From the NCBI RefSeq assembly GCF_000815465.1, contig NZ_JSWE01000186.1, positions 1 through 52,461 of the forward strand: DNA of 52,461 nucleotides, given 5' to 3'. Source of the DNA: Candidatus Jidaibacter acanthamoeba (GTDB lineage: Bacteria > Pseudomonadota > Alphaproteobacteria > Rickettsiales > Midichloriaceae). Of the stretch, positions 8,125 through 16,832 are shown piece by piece. Each line of letters opens with the position of its first letter. The first letter of the stretch is position 1. The notes beneath the pieces were generated by a model. The model did no database searches and was not told the origin of the DNA. It worked only from the letters and a program-made list of their open reading frames with translations. The position numbers and the translations under genes are program-made.

Positions 8125-9669
8125 TTAAATATTATTACTTATAACTTCCCGTTCCGATATATAATTTATTACATCTTCTCTGATATTAAAAGTCGCTAAA
8201 TCAGTTTTAATATCCAGTGCAAAGTTATTTTCAGCTATGATTCTTACTACTCCGTTTGCTGCCCTACGTAGTGCAAACGGATCTTTTGAACCGGTAGGCT
8301 TAATATTAATTGCAAACATTTGATTCAAAGTATCAAGCTTATCCGCTAGAGCTACAATTGCCGCGACTTTATTAGTCGGAACATAATCATTAGGTCCTAA
8401 AGGCTTATAATGATCTCTTATTGTAATTGCTATATCTTCATCTTCTCTATCATTTAGTGCATAATAATAACCCATAATTCCCTGCAGTTCAGGAAATTCT
8501 CCTACCATTTCAGTTATAAGATCAGCTTTCATTAAACTAACCGCTCTTAAAACTTTTGCAGTATCAATTTGTAACCTCTGTGATAATTTTTCAGCGATAG
8601 CTTTTACGCTTTCTACCTTATCATAAACACTTCCGATTTCTTTATGAAAAGTTAAAGCCTTAAGCTGCTCAATTCTTTTTTCTAACTTTATTTTTTTATC
8701 ATTTTCATAAAAGAATAAGGCATCAAATAGCCTCGCGCCTAGCACAGTCTGGTTGCCATGAATGATTTCTTTTCCTTGATCTTGTCCGATAGTATTTGAA
8801 ACAATAATGAAGTAGGGAGCTAATTTTCCGGAAGTACTATTTCTCAGCATCAAATAACGCTGATTATTTCTAAGCGTGGTAATTAATACTTCTTCAGGCA
8901 GGGTCATAAATTTTTCATCAATCTGCCCCAAATAAACTACAGGATATTCAACTAAATTTACTACTTCATTTAAAAGCTCATTATCCTCAATAATGCTTAG
9001 ATTTTTCCCGGATATGGCTTTTCGGATTTCCTGTTGTATAATTTCTTTTCTGTTTAATGCATCTAAAATTATAAAATTTTCTTTAAGTAATGTACTATAC
9101 TCTATAAGACTTGCCGAGTTAACTGTGATTTCCTTACCCGAGAGGAATCTATGCCCGTAAGTTTTATTTGAGGCAATTATATGACCGAATTTAACCGGTA
9201 GTACCTCATTATCGAGAAAACAAACTATTGAATGCAGCGGCCTTACCCACCTGATATCATAATCCCCCCATCTCATTGATTTTGGCCATATAGCTTGATT
9301 TAAGCTAACTTCAACAGTTTCTTTGAGTACTGACTTTAAATCGCTTTGATTCCGTTTTAATTTATAAAAATAACATCCTTCCCTTAATTCCAACTCTGAT
9401 TTGTCAGAAAGATTATATTTCCTCATGAAACCGTCTAAAGCCGCCTCAGGCGCACTTTCTTTAGGTCCTTTTACTTCCTCTGTCTGCTCTGCTACTTCAG
9501 TTGATAATCCGTTAATATGTATACAAATCCTTCTTGGAGTATAAAAAGATTTTGATTCAACTTTTTGCCCTAATTTATCGACTATATTCTTTTCTAAAGC
9601 AGCAGTAAAGGCAGCAAGCATTTTAGCCGGCATTTCTTCAGAAAATAATTCTAATAAAAAATCACTCAT
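8125..9669 (-). CDS. glyS: Glycyl-tRNA synthetase beta subunit, C-terminally truncated
   Basis: GlyS is the tRNA-binding beta subunit of the bacterial alpha2beta2 glycyl-tRNA synthetase. The N-terminal signature (LLELFSEEMPAKM) and the conserved core are intact: FYTPRRICIHI, RWVRPLHSIV, VTTLRNNQRY-like LITTLRNNQRYLML, DPFALRRAANGVVRII. The protein ends at residue 514, whereas typical GlyS is about 660-700. The missing part is the C-terminal helical, DALR-type anticodon-binding domain. Only about 115 bases separate the stop from the next gene and no shifted remnant is present. The stop falls shortly after the last core motif. glyQ is not adjacent. Either the tail is encoded elsewhere or this lineage uses a shortened subunit. 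Confidence 0.9.
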   Translation of the reverse strand: MSDFLLELFSEEMPAKMLAAFTAALEKNIVDKLGQKVESKSFYTPRRICIHINGLSTEVAEQTEEVKGPKESAPEAALDGFMRKYNLSDKSELELREGCYFYKLKRNQSDLKSVLKETVEVSLNQAIWPKSMRWGDYDIRWVRPLHSIVCFLDNEVLPVKFGHIIASNKTYGHRFLSGKEITVNSASLIEYSTLLKENFIILDALNRKEIIQQEIRKAISGKNLSIIEDNELLNEVVNLVEYPVVYLGQIDEKFMTLPEEVLITTLRNNQRYLMLRNSTSGKLAPYFIIVSNTIGQDQGKEIIHGNQTVLGARLFDALFFYENDKKIKLEKRIEQLKALTFHKEIGSVYDKVESVKAIAEKLSQRLQIDTAKVLRAVSLMKADLITEMVGEFPELQGIMGYYYALNDREDEDIAITIRDHYKPLGPNDYVPTNKVAAIVALADKLDTLNQMFAINIKPTGSKDPFALRRAANGVVRIIAENNFALDIKTDLATFNIREDVINYISEREVISNNI

Positions 9670-9727
9670 ATAATTTCAATTTATTTTATTTGAATAAGAA
9701 CATTAGCACAAATGCACTAATAATGGA

Positions 9728-10492
9728 TTAAAAATTTAATGCTTCCGCCACTTTAAAGGCTCTTCTATGCCAATTTACATTATGAATTCTTAAATAGTCC
9801 GCTTGAGTTCTTAGGTAAAGTGACGCGGTTAAAGTTTCTAAATCCCTTTCTTGGGGGGGATAATCCGAAACAAGCTCTAAGAAAGATTTGCGGGAATGCC
9901 CGATTAGGATCTCAGTACCGAATTTCCTAAACCTTTCTAAATTTTTTAATACTTCAAAAGATTGTTTAGGGTTAGTACCGAAGCCGATTCCCGGATCTAT
10001 AATCAGCTGATCTAATGCAATACCATATTTTAAACATGCTTCAACTTTCTTTTCAAAACCATATTCAATTTCATTTATATTATTTACTCTGACATTTTTA
10101 TCTGCAGGTACAACTAAACTATACATTAAAATATATTTTACTTTACTTTCGGCAACTAGCTTCAGCATATTATCATTTAAACCGAAGGATACATCGTTAA
10201 TTATCTCGGCACCGTATGCTATTGCCTTCTCAGCCGTTTGATAGTTATATGTATCAACACTTATCGGTTTTTTATCTAAGCATTTTAAAATCGGCTCGAG
10301 TATTTTCCATTCATCCTGATGGGTAACGAGCTCTGCACCATATGTAGTCGAAGCTGCTCCGATATCAACAATATCCGCACCTTCCTCAAAAAGTGTGCAA
10401 AGACGGTTTACAGCGTCCTGTGGTACAGCGTATTTCCCGCCATCCGAGAAAGAGTTTAAAGTAACGTTCAGGATTCCAACTAGCTTAGCCAT
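9728..10492 (-). CDS. folP: FolP, dihydropteroate synthase
   Basis: FolP condenses 6-hydroxymethyl-dihydropterin pyrophosphate with p-aminobenzoate to give dihydropteroate in folate synthesis. It is a 254-residue TIM barrel. The first signature GILNVTLNSFSDGG is at residues 6-19, the second (ADIVDIGAAST) follows, and the pterin-site motif IIDPGIGFGTN is intact. It overlaps the end of folK by 8 bases, so the two are translationally coupled. The usual VTPDSF is LNSFSD here, a minor variant. Catalysis is cytosolic. Confidence 0.92.
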   Translation of the reverse strand: MAKLVGILNVTLNSFSDGGKYAVPQDAVNRLCTLFEEGADIVDIGAASTTYGAELVTHQDEWKILEPILKCLDKKPISVDTYNYQTAEKAIAYGAEIINDVSFGLNDNMLKLVAESKVKYILMYSLVVPADKNVRVNNINEIEYGFEKKVEACLKYGIALDQLIIDPGIGFGTNPKQSFEVLKNLERFRKFGTEILIGHSRKSFLELVSDYPPQERDLETLTASLYLRTQADYLRIHNVNWHRRAFKVAEALNF

Positions 10493-11000
10493 TTATTAAT
10501 TCTAATTTAGTTTTTTTGACCTTCGATATTTGGTTAAGATGTAGCTTTTTTAAAGCATAGTGTAAAGGCTTATTTGTAATAGGATGAATTAGATTTGCTT
10601 CAATTTCGCATGCAGGAACTAAAACGAATTCTCTCTCTAACATACCCGGATGCGGAATATTAATTTTATTATCATTTATTATATAATTATCAGCGAGTAA
10701 AATATCAATATCAATCACCCTAGGAGACCACCTAGGTGTGGCTAAGTCTCTTCCTAAATCTGCCTCAATTTGTTTACATACTCCAAGCATACGAAAAGGA
10801 TCCAAATCAGAAAAACCGCTTAGGCATAAATTCAAAAAATCTTTATCCCATTCAGGGTTATAGCCCTCAAGTAACAGGGCTTTAGTCTCATAAACCGAGG
10901 AAATTTTTAATTCTTTTAAAAATGCAAGTTTATTTACTGCTTGTGACAGATAAGAAATTCTATCAAAAAGGTTGGAACCTAAGCTAAAAAGATACTTCAT
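10485..11000 (-). CDS. folK: FolK, hydroxymethyldihydropterin pyrophosphokinase
   Basis: FolK transfers pyrophosphate from ATP to 6-hydroxymethyl-7,8-dihydropterin, providing the substrate of FolP, which is encoded immediately downstream with an 8-base overlap. The signature RWSPRVIDIDILLADN is present, containing the Mg-binding Asp pair, and is followed by IPHPGMLEREFVLVPACEI. The N-terminal FSLGSNLFDR loop is also typical. At 171 residues it is of normal length. folB, the aldolase of the same branch, is not nearby. No strong ribosome binding site precedes the ATG. Confidence 0.92.
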   Translation of the reverse strand: MKYLFSLGSNLFDRISYLSQAVNKLAFLKELKISSVYETKALLLEGYNPEWDKDFLNLCLSGFSDLDPFRMLGVCKQIEADLGRDLATPRWSPRVIDIDILLADNYIINDNKINIPHPGMLEREFVLVPACEIEANLIHPITNKPLHYALKKLHLNQISKVKKTKLELING

Positions 11001-11063
11001 AAAAAAATGCTTTTTTGCTTATTATAATAAATACTATTATTATGATCCAGTTTTAAAATGCTT

Positions 11064-11630
11064 TCAAGATATGAGATTTCCGACTTTGCTTTGCTCAATA
11101 CTTTCTAAATTAGCAGCGGGCACTGAATCATGCATATTTTTTTGCATAGCAACAAAAAATTGGGTCAGATAATTAGTAACAATACCTGCTTCCTCAAAGT
11201 ATTTTTCTTTTAAAGTTGCATTTGCTAAAACAATACTATCATAAATAAAGGCCAACCTCTCATCGATATCTTTTAAATGTGCCTGGAGTTCATGGTCTTC
11301 CGAAAGGGAAAATACTTTTCTGAATTCCATAATGATTTTTAGGGATTTATCAATTCTATTATATACTTCAAGCCTTCTTTGTGCCAAGGATTGTTTTTGC
11401 TTACCGATCTTATCAGCAGAAATTTTCTTTATTTCTTTCAGCTCGTTTATAACGAATTTGCATGTATTACCAACATACTCAAAAGCTCTAATATATATGC
11501 TAAATGCATTTATCGGGTTATATAAATTATTACTACCGTAGTTATTTAGTTTATTAGTATATGAGGGGTTTGCATATTTTGTTTCAGATTTGTCTTCATT
11601 AATTGCAAATAAATTAATTCCTGAAATCAT
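11064..11630 (-). CDS. fliS: FliS-like flagellin export chaperone
   Basis: FliS binds the C-terminus of flagellin in the cytosol, stops it polymerising early and delivers it to the export gate. The assignment rests on two points. The gene lies directly downstream of fliD and flagellin, the canonical fliC-fliD-fliS order. The body is a four-helix bundle type (NPINAFSIYIRAFEYV, then RRLEVYNRIDKSLKIIMEFR, then LKDIDERLAFIYDSIVLANATL). At 188 residues it is longer than the usual 120-140, with an N-terminal tail of about 35 residues containing tyrosines and a C-terminal extension. A clear AGGGAG ribosome binding site lies 5-6 bases before the ATG. Similarity is weak, so FliS is inferred partly from context. 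Confidence 0.75.
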   Translation of the reverse strand: MISGINLFAINEDKSETKYANPSYTNKLNNYGSNNLYNPINAFSIYIRAFEYVGNTCKFVINELKEIKKISADKIGKQKQSLAQRRLEVYNRIDKSLKIIMEFRKVFSLSEDHELQAHLKDIDERLAFIYDSIVLANATLKEKYFEEAGIVTNYLTQFFVAMQKNMHDSVPAANLESIEQSKVGNLIS

Positions 11631-11652
11631 ATTAACTCCCTAATTGGTATTA

Positions 11653-13470
11653 TTATTTAGTTGAATATTGCTGCTGCGCTTCTAAAAACTCTAATGTAGA
11701 ATTAAGCTCCCTGAACAAGGCTTCGAGCTTACCGTATTTATTCAGTAAAAATTCTCTTTCCTTATCCATAGCTTCATTCTTTTTTTCAATCTCTTTTTTA
11801 TACTTTTCTACTGAGTCAGTTAATGTTTTTTGAGCTTTGGTAAAAGCTTCTTCTTTATTAAGCTCGCTTATATAATTGCTAATTTTATCACCAAAGCCTT
11901 GAGTGATAGAGCTATTAATTGTCTCTACACCATTGCCTGTATAGGAAAAATCAAAATTTTCTAAAATTGTTCCTGCAATTCCTTGTATATTATATCCTTG
12001 AGTGACATCGTCAGGATTTTTCAAAGTTAGGGAAGCATTAATTGTAACAGGCGATGAATCGGTCGGCGAGGTATAAGTTACCCGCACTCTATCCTCCGGG
12101 GCAGCTCTATTGACATCTATATCAAACTTAAGTGAACTGACATTAATATTAGTTCCCCTTTTCGCACCAATAGATAAATTAGCCGAGTCGGAAGTGAAAT
12201 TTAATCCGAACAACTTCTTCACATCTTCCATATTGTCCGAAAGTGCGGAATTAAGTTTGTTATCATCCGTCACTAAAACACCTGTATAATTATTTTCTTG
12301 AACGACAACATTTTCCTTTTTAACGAATGTTATTCCTATACTTGCAAGAGTGTTATAATCGGGAAGTCCTTCCAAAGCTTGGGTAAGAATATTTTTAACA
12401 TTGGATTTAATAGTTTTAACTAATGAATCTTTTTTTAAATTTGCAAGTCTAGTAGTTTTTTCATCATTGGTTTCATCTTTATCCGGCTTTTGTGCAGCAA
12501 TAAAATCCTGCTGTTGGATAAACATTGTAAGTACATTATAATTTTCTACAAATTGAGTGATTGAATCATGAACTGACTTAGTATCAGGGCTAACGCTAAC
12601 ATTAATAATATCCCCTGCTTTAGTCTCTTCCGATAATGTAAAAGTTATATTATCGATAAAATCGGTAATTTTATTTGAAGGCCTGGTTACCGTGATACTT
12701 CCGTTATAAACCATGACTGCATCTTGTGCAGCTTGTACGTCTAAGCTAGGGTTATTAGTCGGGTCTTGTGTAAAGACGTTATTTAAAACGTTACTCGGGT
12801 CATTCAGGGTATATGCATTTTCCACCCCCGTCAGGTTCGATTCAAGTATAAGCCTATATTGCCCTACGTCGGGCTGTAATATTTTAGCTGAAACATTTGT
12901 AGTTGAACTTTTAGCATTAATTTTATCTTGTATAGTGCTTAATGAATCGCCCTCATCCAGAGTTATATCAATTCCGTTAATTTGAAAAATTCCTGCATTG
13001 AACTCACCGCTTGAGGGGGTGGTGGGGTCGTTTGTAACTCCGTCTGTCTTTGATGAAAACGCCCAACTTTGCTGTATTTTCGCTTTTGCCGTTTTTTGAA
13101 CTTCAATACTGAAATTTTCGATCGGCGCGCCGTTTTTTACACTAATTGAAATATAGTTATCAGCCCCGACACCGTTACCCATTGTTGCGGCAACATTTCT
13201 CTTGGAGAAAATATCATCCTTGTTACCTGCTGCATTTTTTAATAAACTTGCAGAAGTCTCCAGGTTTTTTACATAAGTGGACAGCTCTTTAAACACTAAA
13301 GATTTTTTATTAGTTATTGATAATGAATCTTCAATTTTCTCAATTTCCAATTTTTTCGGAAAAACCGTGCCTTCAATTATTGACTTAACGTCAAGCCCTA
13401 GGCTTCCCCCGGTGAGGACTTTTTTTCCTGCAATAGTATCAAAATTCCCTAAACTTAACATTGATCCCAT
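11653..13470 (-). CDS. fliD: FliD, flagellar filament cap (hook-associated protein 2)
   Basis: FliD caps the growing filament and helps flagellin subunits fold in place. The N-terminal domain (SLGLDVKSIIEGTVFPKKLEIEKIE) matches the FliD_N pattern. The middle domain is beta-rich and variable. The C-terminal FliD_C region (VYNGSITVTRPSNKITDFIDNITFTL through FVENYNVLTMFIQ and VKKLFGLNF) is conserved. The last 60 residues form a coiled coil (KKEIEKKNEAMDKEREFLL) ending in EFLEAQQQYSTK. The length of 605 is within family range. AGGGA sits 5 bases before the first ATG, which supports MGSMLSLG as the start. fliS is 22 bases downstream. Confidence 0.92.
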   Translation of the reverse strand: MGSMLSLGNFDTIAGKKVLTGGSLGLDVKSIIEGTVFPKKLEIEKIEDSLSITNKKSLVFKELSTYVKNLETSASLLKNAAGNKDDIFSKRNVAATMGNGVGADNYISISVKNGAPIENFSIEVQKTAKAKIQQSWAFSSKTDGVTNDPTTPSSGEFNAGIFQINGIDITLDEGDSLSTIQDKINAKSSTTNVSAKILQPDVGQYRLILESNLTGVENAYTLNDPSNVLNNVFTQDPTNNPSLDVQAAQDAVMVYNGSITVTRPSNKITDFIDNITFTLSEETKAGDIINVSVSPDTKSVHDSITQFVENYNVLTMFIQQQDFIAAQKPDKDETNDEKTTRLANLKKDSLVKTIKSNVKNILTQALEGLPDYNTLASIGITFVKKENVVVQENNYTGVLVTDDNKLNSALSDNMEDVKKLFGLNFTSDSANLSIGAKRGTNINVSSLKFDIDVNRAAPEDRVRVTYTSPTDSSPVTINASLTLKNPDDVTQGYNIQGIAGTILENFDFSYTGNGVETINSSITQGFGDKISNYISELNKEEAFTKAQKTLTDSVEKYKKEIEKKNEAMDKEREFLLNKYGKLEALFRELNSTLEFLEAQQQYSTK

Positions 13471-13513
13471 TTTTTCCCTATTTTTAAGTGCCTGAAAAAC
13501 TAAAATTTATTAT

Positions 13514-13549
13514 AAAAAAAGCCCGGGGAGGCATTGCTCCCCAAGCTTT
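13514..13549 (-). terminator. intrinsic terminator of the flagellin gene
   Basis: On the minus strand the stem AAAGC..GGGGAG pairs with CTCCCC..GCTTT around a 5-6 base loop and is followed by a run of T7. It begins 13 bases after the flagellin stop. This is the strongest terminator in the window. It separates the abundant flagellin message from fliD-fliS downstream. Confidence 0.85.
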
Positions 13550-13562
13550 CTATTTTTAAGTA

Positions 13563-15977
13563 TTAACCAAGTAGCTTTAACAAACTTTGCGGTAAGTTAT
13601 TTACTTGAGCTAATACTGAAATGCTCGCATTCATCTTAACTTGAGCTAGCCCGAAGTTAGTAGATGATTCGGCAACGTTAGTATCAAGATATACAGCTCT
13701 TGCAGCATCAGTATTTTGGAGAGTGGTTGCAATATTTGATGCAGCACTGTCAAACCTTGCTTGTTGTGCACCAATACTAGCTCTCGCTCCTTTTACCTCA
13801 TCAATTGCCGCATCAATTACTTCCCCGGCCTTTTTTGCACCTTCTTCGGTTGTAATATCCAGAACTTCACCTTTAAATACAGCTTTGGTACTTAAATCAC
13901 CCAATTCTACATCAATTACCTGGTCGGTTTTAGTTCCGACTTGGAAGCTCATTCCGGCTTGGTTTGCTTTAAATGCTGAAAGTAAATCATTATTTAAGGT
14001 GCTTACTTCAGTGTCAGTTATAAACTTAACATCTTTACCCCAAATAATAGAAATCTTCTCATTGCTGTCTGTGGTGTTAATAAGCTCAATTTTTTGTCCT
14101 TTAGGTGCGCTTTCAGCTAAATCAGTTTTAGAAAAAGTTCTGCCGTCACTTAAGGTAATACTGAGTTGAGCCTTTTGGTCATTAGTTTCCGTAGAACCGA
14201 CAACTTTAATATCTGCAACATTAATTGCATCAAAGCTTTTTGAAGTCATACTGATTACAGTATCTTCAATTGAAGTTCCACTTGCATCAAAGGTAGAGAT
14301 ATCTCTATTTTGATAGAAATTAAGCGTAGCTACAGCATCATTAATTCTTTTAGCAAAGTTATCAGCTTCAGCTTGGTTAGCAACAGTAACACCATTGTTA
14401 GCAGCTAATTGTAAATCAAACCATCCGCCTTTCCCGTCTAAATCGTTAGATTTCATTCTGATAATATAATCTGCAGTTGGAGCGGTGTCTTTCACTTCTG
14501 CTTCATAAGTATAGTCACCGGCTTTTATGCTTAACTTAACTGCATCATCTCCGGTTCTTGTTGCTGTAAAGCCACTTAGCTTACCCATAAAGGAAGCATT
14601 ATCACTAATATGAGAAACATCAATCCCGTCAGCAGCACCTGCGGTTCCTGCACTAACCGATACGGTTGTAGTATCGATTATTAAGTTTGCACCGTTAACT
14701 GTACTTGTCGCACCTTTTGCAGTAGCTCTAATTTGCAGGTTACCGGAATCTAATCTAGCTTCGTAGATATAATTGGCAATATTAGAATCTTCGGAATTAT
14801 TTAAATATGTTGCAATATTTTTTAAAGTTTCCAAATCGCTTGAAGTACTTCTTAAAATTTGTGATTCAGGAGTTTCCACTTTATTTTTTAAAGTAAGTTT
14901 TGTTCCGAATACACTTAATACATCCTCGTTTGCTAAATCAGTTGCATTTACGGTCACCCAGCCTGAAGTTGCAGTAGTTTGAGTTAAGGTCTTAAGAATG
15001 TTATCACCAACTGTACCTTGTACACTTACTGAGCTTCTTCCTAAAGAACCGGTTGTAGAACCTGCCGAGTAATAACCGCTTACGGTTCCTGCAGTACCAT
15101 TAATAACGGTATATGATGTACTTCCTGCTGAAGTAGTCGCCATATATTCAGCTGAGTTTGCTACACCGCCTGCAGTTACTAAAAATGAACCTGCAACACC
15201 TTCTTTTTTACTGGTAATAGTTAAAGTATTACCGTTAGCAGTTGCAACCAGATCAGATAGCCTTGCCGCATTTTGCTCAGTCATTGTTGAATGATAATCA
15301 GTACCGACGTTATTAATAATGTTAGCAATGGTACTTGCTTTAGTAGTAGTTAATGTTCCGTCAATTACTATATTAGCACCTGTTACAACTGTTGCAGCAC
15401 CGGTAAAGTCAAAATCAAATGCGACACCATTTATATTTAAAGCTGCTACTGCGTTAGCAGTACCAACGGTTCCGGTAAAAGTTATATTTGCGGAAGCGGT
15501 TGCACCTTCACTCGCGGAAGCAGTATTTGATTCTACGCCTTTACCACCGGAAAGAGACCCGTCAAGTAATGCCTTATTGTTGAATGTGCTGGTAACCACA
15601 AGACGATCTTGTTCACTTACGAGTTGTTGAAATTCCTCGTTATAATAGCCTCTTTCATTTGATGAAGAGCTTCCCATAGCAGCTTGCATAGTAAGCTCTT
15701 TCATTCTTGTTAGGCCATCCAGAATCCCGGTCGCCGCACCGTCAGCCACCCCAAGCACTGCATTTGCTTGCCCTGTCGCCGTTAAAGCAGTTTTAAGTGC
15801 AGTCATGTTTATTTTTAAACCGGTACCGACCGATAAACCTGCCGCATCATCTGATGCTTTGGTAATTCTTTCTCCTGTTGATAATTGCTTAGCGGCTTTT
15901 GCGATTGCGCTGCTGGTTTTGCCTATTGTTGCGCCCGTAGTGTTCGCAATTAAATTTGAACTGATTGAAGTTGTCAT
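13563..15977 (-). CDS. fliC: Flagellin, unusually large (804 aa)
   Basis: This is the filament subunit. The N-terminal D0/D1 helices (residues about 1-150) show the flagellin signatures QLSTGERITKASDDAAGLSV and RMKELTMQAAMGSSSSNERG with LVSEQDRLV. The C-terminal D1/D0 (about 720-804) has GARASIGAQQARFDSAASNI and ends VNNLPQSLLKLLG. The family is usually 270-500 residues. Here about 570 residues of Thr/Ser/Ala/Gly-rich surface domains (D2/D3-like) lie between the conserved ends. An AGGA ribosome binding site precedes the ATG, a GAGAC/GTCTC palindrome lies in the leader, and a strong terminator follows. A scrambled second copy lies about 0.9 kb upstream. Confidence 0.95.
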   Translation of the reverse strand: MTTSISSNLIANTTGATIGKTSSAIAKAAKQLSTGERITKASDDAAGLSVGTGLKINMTALKTALTATGQANAVLGVADGAATGILDGLTRMKELTMQAAMGSSSSNERGYYNEEFQQLVSEQDRLVVTSTFNNKALLDGSLSGGKGVESNTASASEGATASANITFTGTVGTANAVAALNINGVAFDFDFTGAATVVTGANIVIDGTLTTTKASTIANIINNVGTDYHSTMTEQNAARLSDLVATANGNTLTITSKKEGVAGSFLVTAGGVANSAEYMATTSAGSTSYTVINGTAGTVSGYYSAGSTTGSLGRSSVSVQGTVGDNILKTLTQTTATSGWVTVNATDLANEDVLSVFGTKLTLKNKVETPESQILRSTSSDLETLKNIATYLNNSEDSNIANYIYEARLDSGNLQIRATAKGATSTVNGANLIIDTTTVSVSAGTAGAADGIDVSHISDNASFMGKLSGFTATRTGDDAVKLSIKAGDYTYEAEVKDTAPTADYIIRMKSNDLDGKGGWFDLQLAANNGVTVANQAEADNFAKRINDAVATLNFYQNRDISTFDASGTSIEDTVISMTSKSFDAINVADIKVVGSTETNDQKAQLSITLSDGRTFSKTDLAESAPKGQKIELINTTDSNEKISIIWGKDVKFITDTEVSTLNNDLLSAFKANQAGMSFQVGTKTDQVIDVELGDLSTKAVFKGEVLDITTEEGAKKAGEVIDAAIDEVKGARASIGAQQARFDSAASNIATTLQNTDAARAVYLDTNVAESSTNFGLAQVKMNASISVLAQVNNLPQSLLKLLG

Positions 15978-16007
15978 AATTTTTTTCCTACTTGGATTTT
16001 TTTGATT

Positions 16008-16058
16008 GAGACTAATGTCTCTGTAGTAGATAAAGATTGAATCTATATTAAAACTTTA
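16008..16058 (-). promoter_or_regulatory. flagellin upstream region: sigma-28-like -35 and leader palindrome
   Basis: Reading the minus strand, TAAAGTTT (16058-16051) equals the -35 consensus of FliA/sigma-28 promoters. The expected GCCGATAA-type -10 is poorly matched (CAATCTTT at the right spacing). A 5-bp palindrome GAGAC-taat-GTCTC (16021-16008) lies between it and the ATG. The sites suggest dedicated control of flagellin, but the promoter class is unproven. Confidence 0.3.
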
Positions 16059-16121
16059 CCTAATAATTTAATGTTAAATCTAAAATGAATTCATGGCAAT
16101 ACCTTTTTATCAATTATTATA

Positions 16122-16138
16122 AAAGCCCAGGAAGCTTT
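16122..16138 (-). terminator. weak hairpin downstream of fixH
   Basis: AAAGC and GCTTT pair around a 7-base loop on the minus strand, followed by TATAATAA, about 45 bases after the fixH stop. It shares the AAAGC/GCTTT base with the flagellin terminator, but its stem is only 5 bp. Confidence 0.3.
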
Positions 16139-16182
16139 CTTAACTTTTATTTAATATACAAAATGGTATATATATTATATTC

Positions 16183-16668
16183 TTACTGCTCTTTATCACT
16201 AATTGTGATCCTTCTGTTTAAAAAGAATACATCGTTTTTAACGGAAGCTTTCAGTTTTATTTCCCATTGCCCTTGAAGAGGAAGTTGAACTGTTTTTGAG
16301 TATCTACCGGAGGAAATTTCCTCCAACTTCACAACCATATCATACTTATCATTTACGGGGCGCATAATTCGTACTTCAACTTCCCCACCTTTAACCGGAC
16401 GATATTTCTTATCAAAAAGAGTAAAATCAAGTTCGATTAAGTTTTTTCCAACCAAATAATATCTGAGGTTACCGATCCACCCCAGTTTCTTTTGTGCTTC
16501 GTTTTCCTTGATTACTTGGTTATAATCCAACCCTTTTTGGTAAGCGTTCTCCGTAATAATCCCATTGTAGGAATTTTTGGAAATGTAAATAAAGATTGAG
16601 TCTAAGGTCACATAAAGAAGTATGAAGGCAATAAATAAATATGGTATTATAGATTTTTTGGTTTCCAT
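16183..16668 (-). CDS. fixH: FixH family protein, cbb3 oxidase assembly
   Basis: FixH/CcoH-type proteins help assemble the cbb3 high-affinity cytochrome oxidase. The ATG at 16668 (METKKSIIPYLFIAF) is preferred because GAG lies 7 bases upstream. One membrane segment (about residues 8-27) is followed by the family motif YQKGLDYNQVI. A beta-sandwich periplasmic domain follows (LIELDFTLFDKKYRPVKG, VRIMRP, GRYSKTVQLPLQGQWEIKL). At 161 residues the length is normal. The usual ccoNOPQ, ccoG and ccoI partners are not in the window, so the gene is an orphan here, placed between two flagellin loci. Confidence 0.82.
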   Translation of the reverse strand: METKKSIIPYLFIAFILLYVTLDSIFIYISKNSYNGIITENAYQKGLDYNQVIKENEAQKKLGWIGNLRYYLVGKNLIELDFTLFDKKYRPVKGGEVEVRIMRPVNDKYDMVVKLEEISSGRYSKTVQLPLQGQWEIKLKASVKNDVFFLNRRITISDKEQ

Positions 16669-16775
16669 AGCATGCTCTTTTAAAATATGGCGCACCAAGA
16701 TGCTTAAATATAGGAAATACTACATGCATAATATAAAAGCAATATTTTGCTGATTAAATTTTTAGGCTGACTTAC

Positions 16776-16814
16776 TTAGCAACCGATTATTTTTATATAA
16801 CAGCCGGTTGCTAA
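16776..16814. repeat. 10-bp inverted repeat with 19-base loop
   Basis: TTAGCAACCG (16776-16785) is repeated in inverted form as CGGTTGCTAA (16805-16814). Neither flank is T-rich, so it does not look like an intrinsic terminator. It lies just past the 3' end of the flagellin remnant and may be a boundary structure, an operator or an RNA hairpin. Confidence 0.5.
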
Positions 16815-16832
16815 ATAGTATTATCAGAGAAT

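Noticed and set aside
13723-15630. Several plus-strand frames opposite the flagellin gene
   Set aside because: They arise from the low-complexity Ala/Thr/Ser codons of flagellin; products are repetitive and not protein-like.
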